Shown here piece after piece: positions 1 through 8,139 of a stretch of DNA of 64,000 nt. Location: contig NZ_LMHU01000001.1 in assembly GCF_001428505.1 (NCBI RefSeq), positions 602,457-666,456 on the forward strand, in the 5' to 3' direction. The notes under the pieces are model-generated. The model saw nothing but the letters and a program-made list of their open reading frames with translations, ran no database searches and was not told the origin of the DNA. Source of the DNA: Terrabacter sp. Root181 (GTDB lineage: Bacteria > Actinomycetota > Actinomycetes > Actinomycetales > Dermatophilaceae). Made by a program: the position numbers and the translations under genes. Position 1 is the first letter of the stretch, and every line of letters begins with the position of its first letter.

Positions 1-474
1 CGGGTCGTGCTGCTCGGGCTGGAGCTCGCCGGGCAGGCTGCGGCCGCGATCGTCGACGGTGTCGGGCTGCAGGGTGAAGTCGTAGCGGGTGACGGAGCGT
101 TGCAGCTGGGTGACGGTCGCGTGCTGCGCGAACTCGGCGGCCGTCGCGTCGAACGCGGCCGGGGTGTGCCGGGCCACGACCGCGGCCTGGTCGAGGCTGA
201 TCCGCCCCTCCCGCAGCGCGGCGGCCGTGGCGGGCAGCTCCTGGGCGCGGCGGGCGAGCAGGATCACCGCGCCCGCCTGGCCGCGGGACAGTCCGGCGCG
301 GAGCATCAGCCAGTGCTCGGGTGAGCGCAGCCCCGCGGCCTGCCACGACCCGTCCGACAGGACGGTCGCGACGAAGTCGACGAGCCGGGCGTGCGCGTCG
401 TGCAGGTCGGCGGCCAGGGACGCGACGTGCTCCCAGTCCTGCTCGATCTGCTGCGCGGTCCGGCTCTGCTCCAT
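1..474 (-). CDS. DUF222 (13E12-type) HNH endonuclease-family protein, N-terminal part
   Basis: The gene is cut by the window edge; only 158 codons are visible, running from an ATG at 474 towards base 1. The visible part is the helical DUF222 domain that precedes an HNH nuclease domain in a large actinobacterial family. Recognisable pieces are DGSWQAAGLRSPEHWL (residues 41-56) and GLSRGQAGAVILLARR (61-76). The HNH motif itself would lie outside the window. A TACGAT -10 box sits 6 bases before the ATG, so the mRNA is probably leaderless, and a LexA-type box overlaps that -10. The family's biological role is not established; DNA-damage control is inferred from the box. A second full member lies at 31831-33168. 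Confidence 0.8.
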   Translation of the reverse strand, partial: MEQSRTAQQIEQDWEHVASLAADLHDAHARLVDFVATVLSDGSWQAAGLRSPEHWLMLRAGLSRGQAGAVILLARRAQELPATAAALREGRISLDQAAVVARHTPAAFDATAAEFAQHATVTQLQRSVTRYDFTLQPDTVDDRGRSLPGELQPEQHDP

Positions 475-481
475 CCTCTGA

Positions 482-497
482 TCGTACAGGTGTTCGA
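482..497. promoter_or_regulatory. LexA/SOS box over the -10 of the HNH gene
   Basis: TCGTACAGGTGTTCGA matches the actinobacterial SOS consensus TCGAAC-N4-GTTCGA at 11 of 12 fixed positions, and also has the A..T pair seen inside the corynebacterial version. It overlaps the TACGAT -10 (481-486, minus strand), which is the position expected for a repressor site. LexA control is inferred. Confidence 0.6.
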
Positions 498-560
498 ACG
501 ACCCGACAAGGCTTGTCCACACGAAATCCACTGTCCCGCAACACAACTCGTAGCGAACCG

Positions 561-1403
561 TCAGCGGAAGCGGGCGGCGAACTCGCCCGGCGTCATGCCG
601 GTCGCCTTGCGGAAGTCACGGGTGAAGTGCGCCTGGTCGGCGTAGCCCAGGTCGACCGCGATGCCGGCCAGCTCGGCCTCGGAGTCGCGCAGACGGTCCG
701 CCGCCTCCTGGAGCCGGCGACGACGGATGAGCCACTTGGGTCCGAGCCCGATCCGCTTGTGCAGCAGGCGTTGCAGGGTGCGCTCGTTGATGTCGAAGCG
801 AGCGCACAGGTCGTCGACACGCAGCAGCTCGGGCGAGGTCTCGACGTCCTCGATGATGGCGTTGACGATGAGGCCCTCGTCGTCGACGGGCAGCAGCGGC
901 CGCAGGGCGTCCTCGACGACCTCGCGTGCGTCCGCCTGCGCCGCGGGCGACGTCGGGTCGGGTCGCATCAGCGACCGCAGGCGCCTGGTGAGGCCCGGGC
1001 CATCGAGCGTCGTCACCGTCGACAGGTCGACGTAGCGGTCGGTCATCCGGCGCACCGGCTCACGGGTCAGGAGGTGTCCGGCTGCGGGCTGGAGCATGAG
1101 ACCGACCGCCCAGCCGCGCCCGGTGAGCATGGTGTGCGAGAGGCCGGACACGACCCCGTAGAAACGGGTGTAGGTGTCGGAGACGACGACGAGGCACACG
1201 GGGTACTGCAGCACCCGCTGCACCGAGTCGCGTCCTTCCGGCACGTCCCACACCGGGATCCAGAACCGGCGGGCGAGGTCGGTGAGGTCCGGGGAGACGG
1301 AGGCGCGGGCGATCGACCACGTGTGGTCGGTGGGGTCGACGAGGTGGGCCCGCTCGATGTCGTCGCGGGCCGCCGTCCGTCCTGCCCCGGTAGACGTCGT
1401 CAC
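561..1403 (-). CDS. AraC/XylS-family transcriptional regulator
   Basis: A 280-residue DNA-binding regulator. The last 90 residues form the paired helix-turn-helix of the AraC family: the first helix pair lies around DLCARFDINERTLQRLLHKR and the second around LAGIAVDLGYADQAHFTRDF, followed by the typical MTPGEF ending. The first 170 residues form an effector domain with no motif I can tie to a ligand. An upstream ATG (1457) is in frame, but GTG 1403 is preferred because TACTTT lies exactly 7 bases before it (1411-1416), the spacing of a leaderless promoter. It is single-gene and the target is unknown; the neighbouring dicarboxylate regulators have their own promoter. Confidence 0.85.
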   Translation of the reverse strand: MTTSTGAGRTAARDDIERAHLVDPTDHTWSIARASVSPDLTDLARRFWIPVWDVPEGRDSVQRVLQYPVCLVVVSDTYTRFYGVVSGLSHTMLTGRGWAVGLMLQPAAGHLLTREPVRRMTDRYVDLSTVTTLDGPGLTRRLRSLMRPDPTSPAAQADAREVVEDALRPLLPVDDEGLIVNAIIEDVETSPELLRVDDLCARFDINERTLQRLLHKRIGLGPKWLIRRRRLQEAADRLRDSEAELAGIAVDLGYADQAHFTRDFRKATGMTPGEFAARFR

Positions 1404-1506
1404 GTGTCGAAAAGTACCAAGACCCACCGACGGCGGGCTTCCTGGCGTGACCCCCATGACCTCGACCACCACATCGGCCGTCGGACGCCCGCGAAGGCCT
1501 GAGTGG

Positions 1507-2205
1507 TCACCGCGCCCAGAGGTACTCGACCTCGGGACGTCCCGCGCCGGCATACCTCGACCGTCGCACGGCGACCCTGGTCTCACAGAGGTACTCGGCG
1601 TAGCGGCGCGCGGTGACCCGGCTGACGCCGAGCTCCTCTCCGAGCTCGGTCGCCGAGCGGCCCGTGTCGGCGTCGCGCAACAGGCGTGAGACGCGAGCGA
1701 GCAGCTCCTCGCCCATCCCCTTGGGCAGCCGCGCCTCGGTCGCCACGCGCGCGCCGGCGAAGACCTCGTCGACCTCGGCCTGCGTGCCGATCTCCGCGCC
1801 GCTCGTCACCTGGTCGCGGTAGGCGCGGTAGGCGAGCAGCCGCTCGCGCAGCGTCGCGAAGACGAAGGGCTTGAGGAGGTACTGCACGATCCCGAGCGAC
1901 ACGGCGGCGCGGACGACGTCGAGGTCCCGCGCCGACGTGACCGCGATGACGTCGGCGCGGTGGCCGGCGGCACGCATGGCGCGCACGACGTCGAGACCGT
2001 GCCGGTCGGGGAGGTTCATGTCGAGCAGGACGACGTCGATCTCCTTGTCCTGCAAGGTCTTCAGCGCCGCCTGGGACGTGCCTACGGTCGCGACGACCTC
2101 GAAGCCGTCGACGCGGCCGACGTATGCCGTGTGGGCCTCGGCCGCGATCGGCTCGTCCTCGACGACGAGGACCCGCAGCACCGCGGACACCGGTGGCTCA
2201 GTCAT
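1507..2205 (-). CDS. response regulator of citrate/C4-dicarboxylate type (DpiA/DcuR/CitB-like)
   Basis: A 232-residue cytoplasmic response regulator. The receiver domain occupies residues 10-130, with the acidic pair ED at 16-17, phospho-acceptor D62 in VVLLDMNLPD and K112 in YLLKPF. The C-terminal domain ends with a winged-helix-like segment (LGVSRVTARRYAEYL), as in CitB/DcuR proteins rather than NarL or OmpR types. The ATG at 2205 lies inside the end of the sensor kinase gene (8-base overlap), so the pair is translationally coupled. With the kinase it most likely controls the divergent dctA gene. Confidence 0.9.
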   Translation of the reverse strand: MTEPPVSAVLRVLVVEDEPIAAEAHTAYVGRVDGFEVVATVGTSQAALKTLQDKEIDVVLLDMNLPDRHGLDVVRAMRAAGHRADVIAVTSARDLDVVRAAVSLGIVQYLLKPFVFATLRERLLAYRAYRDQVTSGAEIGTQAEVDEVFAGARVATEARLPKGMGEELLARVSRLLRDADTGRSATELGEELGVSRVTARRYAEYLCETRVAVRRSRYAGAGRPEVEYLWAR

Positions 2206-3835
2206 CGCCACCACCCGCCGGCAGCCGCACCGTGAACGTCGCCCCCGGCGGACCCGACACCTCGAGCGTCCCCCCGAGCCGGTCGACGGTCTGCCCCACG
2301 AGGGCCAGCCCGATGCCGCGGCGCCCGGCGCTGCCCTGCTCCTTCGTCGACCAGCCGCGCCGGAAGGCGTCGTCGACCGCACCCGGCGGCAGGCCCGGCC
2401 CGTCGTCGGAGACCTCGAGGACGGCATACGCGTCCTCGACCCGGGAGTCGAAGCGCACGTGCCGCTCCGGCCGGGGGGTCCCGGGCTCGCCGGCCACGGC
2501 ATCGAGGGCGTTGTCGATGAGGTTGCCGGCGATGGTCACGACGTCCCGGGTCGGCGCGACGTCGCGCGGCCAGTGCGCCCCCGGCTCGATCTCGAAGGCG
2601 ATGCCGCGCTCGTGCGCCTCGGCCGCCTTGCCGAGCAGCAGCGCCGTGAGCGCCGGCTCGTCGACCGAGCCGACGACGCGGTCGGTGAGCAGCTGCGAGA
2701 CCTGCAGCTCGTCCGTGGCGAAGTCCAGCGCGCGGTCGGTGTGCCCGAGCTCGATGAGGCTGACGATGGTGTGGAGCCGGTTGGCCGACTCGTGCGCCTG
2801 CGACCGGAGCGCCTCGGTGAGGCCGCGGGCCGAGTCGAGCTCGCCCGTCAGGGCCTCGAGGTCGGTGCGGTCGCGCAGGGTCGCGACGTGGCCGAGCAGG
2901 CGCCCCTGCCAGCGCGCCGGGCCGCGGTTGAGCACGAGCACCCGGGCCGACGTCACGTGCAGCTCGTCCTCGTGGGCGGCGTCGTCGGTGAGCGCGGCCG
3001 TCAGGGCCGGCGTCAGTCCCAGCTCGGCGACCGGTCGACCCACGGCGTCGGCGGGCAGGGCGAGGAGCCGGGTCGCCTCGTCGTTCGCGAGCCGGAGCCG
3101 GCCGTCGAGATCGGTGATGATGAGGCCCTCGGTGACGGCGTGGAGGACGGCGTCGTAGTACTCGTACATCTCGCGCAGCTGCTGCTCGCCGAGGCCGTGC
3201 GTCTGTCGTCGGATGCGGCGGGACACCAGACCCGTCCCGAGCCCCGACAGCAGCGCCGCCACGAGTCCCGCGAGCAGCAGCCCCGGCAGCTGGGCGCGCA
3301 CCCGCTCGCCGACCGCCGACTTGCGGATGCCGACGGAGACGAGCGCCACGACCGTGCCCTGGTCGGTCACGGGGACCACGACCCGCGACGACGGCCCGAG
3401 GGTGCCGGTGTAGTCCTCCTCGACGACCCCGCCCGCGAGCGCCGCCTCCGTGTGGCCGAGGAACTTCTTCCCGATCTGGGTCGGGTCGGGATGGGTGTAG
3501 CGGATCGCGTCGCGGCTCATGACGACGACGAAATCGGTGCCCGACTCGACCCGCACGCGCTCGGCGTAGGGCTGGAGCGCGGCCGACGGGTCGGGACCCT
3601 GCACGCCGGCGACGACGTCGGGCGTCGCGGCCATCGTCTCGGCCACCGCGAGGGCGCGGGCGATGGCCTCCTGGTCACCGGCCCGCTGCGCCTGGCCGTA
3701 CACCCCGGCGAGCCCGGCGGCGACGACGAGCACGGCGATGAGCACCTGCAGCGCGAAGGTCTGCCCCGCGACGCTCCAGCGACCGGGTGCACCGAGCACC
3801 CGGGTGGCGGTCGACGAGAGCGAGCTCAACGGCAT
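2198..3835 (-). CDS. sensor histidine kinase of citrate/C4-dicarboxylate type (DpiB/DcuS/CitA-like)
   Basis: A 545-residue membrane kinase. Transmembrane segments at about 25-48 and 183-205 flank an extracytoplasmic PDC-type sensor domain with the family's RYTHPDPTQIGKKF segment (112-125). A PAS domain follows (about 222-325). The phosphorylation motif is the DcuS/CitA form, RSQAHESANRLH, with H348 the probable phospho-histidine. ATP-binding boxes NLIDNALDA, SDDGPGLP and GIGLALV complete the protein. The start ATG coincides with a copy of the dispersed GTATGCCG motif. It is divergent from dctA with 116 bases between start codons, which fits a substrate-sensing system for C4-dicarboxylate or citrate uptake. 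Confidence 0.9.
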   Translation of the reverse strand: MPLSSLSSTATRVLGAPGRWSVAGQTFALQVLIAVLVVAAGLAGVYGQAQRAGDQEAIARALAVAETMAATPDVVAGVQGPDPSAALQPYAERVRVESGTDFVVVMSRDAIRYTHPDPTQIGKKFLGHTEAALAGGVVEEDYTGTLGPSSRVVVPVTDQGTVVALVSVGIRKSAVGERVRAQLPGLLLAGLVAALLSGLGTGLVSRRIRRQTHGLGEQQLREMYEYYDAVLHAVTEGLIITDLDGRLRLANDEATRLLALPADAVGRPVAELGLTPALTAALTDDAAHEDELHVTSARVLVLNRGPARWQGRLLGHVATLRDRTDLEALTGELDSARGLTEALRSQAHESANRLHTIVSLIELGHTDRALDFATDELQVSQLLTDRVVGSVDEPALTALLLGKAAEAHERGIAFEIEPGAHWPRDVAPTRDVVTIAGNLIDNALDAVAGEPGTPRPERHVRFDSRVEDAYAVLEVSDDGPGLPPGAVDDAFRRGWSTKEQGSAGRRGIGLALVGQTVDRLGGTLEVSGPPGATFTVRLPAGGGDD

Positions 3836-3868
3836 ACCTCGGGCCGCGAGAACTCAATGAACACAAAG

Positions 3869-3882
3869 GTGACCCTAGTCAC
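3869..3882. promoter_or_regulatory. candidate operator between sensor kinase gene and dctA
   Basis: GTGACCCTAGTCAC has perfect 5-bp inverted arms (GTGAC/GTCAC) around a 4-base spacer in the 116-bp divergent gap. It is the only clear palindrome there, so it is a candidate binding site for the adjacent response regulator. It is short and could be chance. Confidence 0.35.
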
Positions 3883-3951
3883 TGGCCACGGCAGCCTCGT
3901 CACATTCACCGGTCCCGCGCCCAGCGTGGGACCCAGCCAACGGAGGTCACC

Positions 3952-5352
3952 GTGAGTTCCACCGCCGACAGCGCCGTCGACGCCCAGCCGGGCTCGGCAC
4001 CCAAGCGCGACCGCACCCATTTCCTCTACATCGCCGTCATCGTCGCCATGGTGGCGGGCATCCTCGTGGGATGGGCCTTCCCCGAGGTGGGCAAGAGCCT
4101 CAAGCCCCTCGGCACCGGCTTCGTCAACCTCATCAAGATGATGATCACGCCGATCATCTTCTGCACCATCGTCCTCGGCATCGGCTCGGTCCGGAAGGCC
4201 GCCCAGGTCGGCAAGGTCGGCGGTCTCGCCCTCGGCTACTTCATCACGATGTCGACGGTGGCCCTCGCGATCGGCCTCGTCGTCGGCAACATCATCAAGC
4301 CGGGCGACAGCCTCAACCTGACGGCCGCGGTCGCGGAGTCCGGGCAGTCGCAGATCGCCGCCGAGTCGGAGGGCACGGTCGACTTCCTCCTCGGCCTCAT
4401 CCCCGACACGCTGGTCTCCGCGCTGACGTCGGGCTCGGTGCTCCAGGCACTGCTCATCGCGCTCCTCGTCGGCTTCGCACTCCAGCAGATGGGCAAGACC
4501 GGTGAGCCGATCCTCCATGCCATCAAGTACCTCGAGCGCCTCGTCTTCCGCCTCATGGCGATGATCATGTGGGCCGCCCCGATCGGCGCGTTCGGCGCGA
4601 TGGCCGCCCTCGTCGGTGCCACCGGCATCGGCTCGCTCAAGAGCCTGGGCCTGCTCATGGTCGCCTTCTACGCGACGTGCGCGATCTTCGTCTTCGCCTT
4701 CCTCGGCAGCATCCTCAAGGTCGTCACGGGGATGAACGTCTTCTCGCTCTTCCGCTACCTCGGCCGCGAGTTCCTCCTCATCCTGTCGACGTCGTCGTCG
4801 GAGTCGGCCCTGCCGCGCCTCATCGCCAAGATGGAGCACCTCGGCGTCTCCCGCCCGGTCGTCGGCATCACCGTGCCGACCGGCTACTCCTTCAACCTCG
4901 ACGGCACCGCGATCTACCTGACGATGGCGAGCCTCTTCATCGCCGAGGCCATGGACAAGCCGTTCAGCATCGGCGAGCAGATCTCGCTCCTCGTCTTCAT
5001 GATCATCGCCAGCAAGGGCGCTGCGGGCGTCAGCGGCGCCGGTCTGGCGACCCTCGCCGGTGGCCTCCAGTCGCACCGCCCCGACCTCGTGCCCGGTGTC
5101 GGCTTCATCGTCGGCATCGACCGCCTCATGAGCGAGGCCCGCGCGCTGACGAACTTCGCCGGCAACGCCATCGCGACCGTCCTCATCGGCACCTGGGTCG
5201 GCGAGATCGACCGCGACAAGGCGTCGCGCGTCCTCTCCGGCCAGGACCGCTTCGACGAGGCGAGCATGCTCGACCACGACGACGATGTCCTGGACGACCA
5301 GGTCCCGGACGCCCGCCGTCACGAGCCCGAGCTCGTCGGCGCCAGTCGCTGA
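3952..5352 (+). CDS. dctA: C4-dicarboxylate:cation symporter DctA
   Basis: A 466-residue inner-membrane symporter of the DAACS family, importing succinate, fumarate and malate with cations. Family hallmarks are LIKMMITPIIFCTIVLGIGS in the first third, the serine-rich re-entrant loop STSSSESALPRL, and GYSFNLDGTAIYLTMA with the conserved Asn and Asp of the transport site. The GTG start at 3952 is chosen because GGAGG lies 6-10 bases upstream. It is divergently transcribed from the DpiB/DpiA-like pair, which probably activates it, and ends at a strong terminator. Confidence 0.93.
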   Translation: MSSTADSAVDAQPGSAPKRDRTHFLYIAVIVAMVAGILVGWAFPEVGKSLKPLGTGFVNLIKMMITPIIFCTIVLGIGSVRKAAQVGKVGGLALGYFITMSTVALAIGLVVGNIIKPGDSLNLTAAVAESGQSQIAAESEGTVDFLLGLIPDTLVSALTSGSVLQALLIALLVGFALQQMGKTGEPILHAIKYLERLVFRLMAMIMWAAPIGAFGAMAALVGATGIGSLKSLGLLMVAFYATCAIFVFAFLGSILKVVTGMNVFSLFRYLGREFLLILSTSSSESALPRLIAKMEHLGVSRPVVGITVPTGYSFNLDGTAIYLTMASLFIAEAMDKPFSIGEQISLLVFMIIASKGAAGVSGAGLATLAGGLQSHRPDLVPGVGFIVGIDRLMSEARALTNFAGNAIATVLIGTWVGEIDRDKASRVLSGQDRFDEASMLDHDDDVLDDQVPDARRHEPELVGASR

Positions 5353-5362
5353 CACGACCGTC

Positions 5363-5397
5363 GAAGGGCCGCGAACCTGCCGGGTTCGCGGCCCTTC
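5363..5397. terminator. strong hairpin terminator after dctA
   Basis: A perfect 15-bp stem (5363-5377 with 5383-5397, GAAGGGCCGCGAACC) closes a 5-base loop 11 bases after the dctA stop. It lacks a long U tract, as is usual in high-GC Actinobacteria, and a short CTTCT follows. Confidence 0.8.
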
Positions 5398-5577
5398 TCC
5401 GTGGTCGTGGCCCATGTCACTCCTGCGCGTCCGGCACTTCGGGAACCTTTGGCACACATGGGGATTCCCGCCTGCGTATGCCGTCTGCCACGTCCCTGGA
5501 CCGCGCTCGCTTTGCGCTCGTCCCCCCATCTTCGACACAGTGGACGCTTCTTCGAGACATCTGTGACACGTAACTGT

Positions 5578-5622
5578 GAGGAGACAGACGGCACCTCGTC
5601 GGGGTGCCGTCCATGACGTATG
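5578..5622 (+). promoter_or_regulatory. hairpin between Shine-Dalgarno and start codon of the BCCT gene
   Basis: GAGGAG at 5578-5583 is the only good ribosome-binding sequence, but it lies 36 bases before the ATG at 5620. The gap contains a perfect 9-bp stem, GACGGCACC (5587-5595) with GGTGCCGTC (5603-5611), around a 7-base loop. If the stem forms, 3+8 unpaired bases remain and the effective spacing becomes about 11. An in-frame TGA at 5614-5616 rules out an upstream start. The rest of 5398-5577 holds no gene; it contains one copy of the dispersed motif at 5476-5483. Confidence 0.55.
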
Positions 5623-7440
5623 AGTGAACTGACCAAGAGTCCCGACGACGCGCTGCACCCGGCGCTCGAACCGCCACCCGTGAACCACGAGGAGGCCGCA
5701 CCCTCCCGGGTCGACACGGTCGTCTTCGGCGTCGCGGCGGCTGTCGCCATCGCGTTCGTGCTGTGGGGCGCCCTCGACACCGAGAGCCTCAGCGCGAGCG
5801 CCACCGCCGGCCTCGACTTCGTCGTCCACAACACCGGCTGGCTCTTCTCGCTCGTCGCCTCCGGCTTCGTCGTCTTCGTCATCTGGCTGGCCGCGAGCAA
5901 GTACGGCAACATCCCCCTCGGCGGTGACGGCGAGGCCCCCGAGTTCCGCACGTCGTCGTGGGTGGCGATGATGTTCTCCGCCGGCATGGGCATCGGCCTG
6001 ATGTTCTACGGCGTCACCGAGCCGCTCACCCACCTCGTGACCCCGCCGCCCGGCACCGGTGCCAAGGGCAACCCCGAGGCCGTGCAGACCGCGATGGCCA
6101 CGACGATGTTCCACTGGTCGCTGCACCCGTGGGCCATCTACGCGGTCGTCGGTCTCGCCGTCGCGTACGGCGTGTTCCGCAAGGGCCGCTCGCTGCTCAT
6201 CAGCTCGGCCTTCGCCCCGCTCTTCGGCGAGAAGCGTGCGAACGGCCCGGCCGGCCGCGTCATCGACATCTTCGCGATCTTCGCGACGCTCTTCGGCTCC
6301 GCGACCTCGCTCGGCCTCGGCGCCCTCCAGATCGGCTCCGGCCTCGAGATCGTCGGCGGCATCGGCACGGTCGGCAACGGCGTGCTCATCGGCATCATCG
6401 CCGTCCTGACCGTCTGCTTCATCCTCTCGGCCGTCTCCGGCATCGAGAAGGGCATCCAGTGGCTCTCGAACATCAACATGGTGCTCGCCCTGGCTCTCGC
6501 CTTCTTCGTCTTCGTCGTCGGCCCGACGGTCTTCATCCTCAACCTCGTGCCGACGACCATCGGCTCCTACTTCAAGGACCTCGCGATGATGTCGGCCCGC
6601 ACCGACGCCGCGGGTGGCGACGGCATGAAGGACTGGCTCGCGGGCTGGACGATCTTCTACTGGGCCTGGTGGGTCAGCTGGACGCCGTTCGTCGGCATGT
6701 TCATCGCGCGCATCTCGCGTGGCCGCACGATCCGCCAGTTCGTCTCCGGCGTGCTGCTCGTGCCGTCCGTCGTCTCGCTCATCTGGTTCGCCATCTTCGG
6801 CGGCGCGGGCATCGACCAGCAGCAGAACGGCCAGGACATCGCCGGGCAGGCCTCGCCCGAGGGCTCGCTCTTCGCGATGCTCGGCAACCTTCCCTGGCCG
6901 ACCGTGACCGCGGTCGTCGTCATGCTCCTCGTCGCGATCTTCTTCGTGTCGGGTGCCGACGCCGCGTCGATCGTCATGGGCACGCTCTCGGAGAAGGGCA
7001 CGCTCGAGCCGTCGAAGAAGACCGTGGTCTTCTGGGGCGCGGCCACGGGTGCCGTCGCCGCGACCATGCTGCTCATCGGCGGCGAGGACGCCTTGTCGGG
7101 CCTGCAGAACGTCACGATCGTCGCGGCCCTGCCCTTCCTCGTGATCATGGTCGGGTTGGCCGTCGCGCTCGTGAAGGACCTGTCGCGCGACCCGCAGGTC
7201 GTCCGGCGCCAGTATGCCGTCGCGGCCGTCGAGCACGCCGTCGTCGCGGGCGTCAGCGAGCACGGTGACGACTTCTCGCTCACGGTGCAGGAGACCGCGC
7301 CCGGCGAGGGCGTCGGCGAGATGGTCCAGACCGACCCCGTCGCCGACCCGGTCGTGGCCGAGGACGTCGCGGCGCAGGACGGGCTGGGCGGCGCGGTCGA
7401 CGAGCAGACCGAGAAGGTCGGCGCGTCGATGCGCCTCTGA
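5620..7440 (+). CDS. BCCT-family betaine/carnitine/choline transporter
   Basis: A 606-residue secondary transporter with twelve predicted membrane helices after a hydrophilic N-terminus of about 30 residues. The glycine-rich TM3 motif GMGIGLMFYGVTEPLTH is of the sodium-coupled BetP type. The TM8 aromatic box reads YWAWWVSWTPFVGMFIARIS, matching the substrate-binding tryptophans of the family. A hydrophilic C-terminal tail of about 80 residues, rich in Asp and Glu, could be an osmosensing tail as in BetP (inference). The likely role is glycine betaine or related solute uptake under osmotic stress. The gene stands alone between terminators and has an unusual structured leader (5578-5622). Confidence 0.9.
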   Translation: MSELTKSPDDALHPALEPPPVNHEEAAPSRVDTVVFGVAAAVAIAFVLWGALDTESLSASATAGLDFVVHNTGWLFSLVASGFVVFVIWLAASKYGNIPLGGDGEAPEFRTSSWVAMMFSAGMGIGLMFYGVTEPLTHLVTPPPGTGAKGNPEAVQTAMATTMFHWSLHPWAIYAVVGLAVAYGVFRKGRSLLISSAFAPLFGEKRANGPAGRVIDIFAIFATLFGSATSLGLGALQIGSGLEIVGGIGTVGNGVLIGIIAVLTVCFILSAVSGIEKGIQWLSNINMVLALALAFFVFVVGPTVFILNLVPTTIGSYFKDLAMMSARTDAAGGDGMKDWLAGWTIFYWAWWVSWTPFVGMFIARISRGRTIRQFVSGVLLVPSVVSLIWFAIFGGAGIDQQQNGQDIAGQASPEGSLFAMLGNLPWPTVTAVVVMLLVAIFFVSGADAASIVMGTLSEKGTLEPSKKTVVFWGAATGAVAATMLLIGGEDALSGLQNVTIVAALPFLVIMVGLAVALVKDLSRDPQVVRRQYAVAAVEHAVVAGVSEHGDDFSLTVQETAPGEGVGEMVQTDPVADPVVAEDVAAQDGLGGAVDEQTEKVGASMRL

Positions 7441-7482
7441 CCGAGGTCGCGTCAGACCGTCACCGGCAGACCCCTCGAGCGC

Positions 7483-7514
7483 GCCGCATCATCCGCCTGG
7501 CCGGATGATGCGGC
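7483..7514. terminator. bidirectional terminator between convergent BCCT and response-regulator genes
   Basis: A perfect 13-bp stem GCCGCATCATCCG (7483-7495) with CGGATGATGCGGC (7502-7514) and a 6-base loop, extended by GAGCGC pairing past a 2-base bulge. It overlaps the last codons of the minus-strand gene and serves both convergent genes. Confidence 0.75.
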
Positions 7515-8139
7515 GCTCGAACGCCGCCGCGACCGCGCCGGCTCGGGTGTCGACGCCGAGCTTGGTGTAGACGTGCGAGAGGTGCGACTTCACGGTCGCC
7601 TCCGAGACGAGGAGCTCGCGCGCCATGTCGCGGTTGCCGAGCCCCCGGGCGAGCAGCTCGAGCACCTCCACCTCCCGCTCCGTGACGACCGGACCGGGTG
7701 AGGCGGTGCGCCGGACGAGCCGCGCCGCCACCGAAGGCGCGAGCACCGTCTCGCCGCGTGCGGTGGCGCGGATGCCCGCGAAGAGCCGGTCGGGCGGAGC
7801 GTCCTTGAGGAGGTAGCCGAGGGCGCCTGCGTCGAGCGCCCGCAGGATGTCGGCCTCGGTGTCGTAGGTCGTCAGCACCAGCACGTGCGGCGGGTGCGGC
7901 AGGGCTCGCAGCCGAGCGGTCACCTCCGCCCCGCCCGGCCCGTCGCCGAGGCCCAGGTCCATGAGGACCACGTCGGGGCGTTCCGCCGCGACGACCCGCA
8001 CGGCGCTCGCCAGGTCGCTCGCCTCACCGACGACGGCGATGCCCTCCTGCCCGTCGACGAGCGCGCGCAGGCCCGCGCGCACGACGGGGTGGTCGTCGAC
8101 GAGGACGACGCGCACGACGTCGGAGCCGCTGTCAGCCAC
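7489..8139 (-). CDS. NarL/LuxR-family response regulator
   Basis: A 216-residue response regulator. The receiver domain spans residues 8-125 with DD at 15-16, phospho-acceptor D61 (VVLMDLGLGD) and K112 (YLLKDA). The C-terminal LuxR helix-turn-helix includes LTEREVEVLELLARG-like sequence (VTEREVEVLELLARGLGNRD) and SEATVKSHLSHVYTKLGV. Its start lies within the end of the upstream sensor kinase gene (8-base overlap), so the two form a coupled two-component system. The target is not shown by the sequence; the BCCT gene next door is convergent and not obviously in its operon. Confidence 0.9.
   Translation of the reverse strand: MADSGSDVVRVVLVDDHPVVRAGLRALVDGQEGIAVVGEASDLASAVRVVAAERPDVVLMDLGLGDGPGGAEVTARLRALPHPPHVLVLTTYDTEADILRALDAGALGYLLKDAPPDRLFAGIRATARGETVLAPSVAARLVRRTASPGPVVTEREVEVLELLARGLGNRDMARELLVSEATVKSHLSHVYTKLGVDTRAGAVAAAFERRIIRPGG

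Noticed and set aside
3826-7263. Very long minus-strand open frame (over 1100 codons) opposite dctA and the BCCT gene
   Set aside because: It encodes low-complexity Asp/Glu/Arg/His-rich sequence with no domain, lies opposite two well-supported transporters, and is the usual GC-rich antisense shadow.
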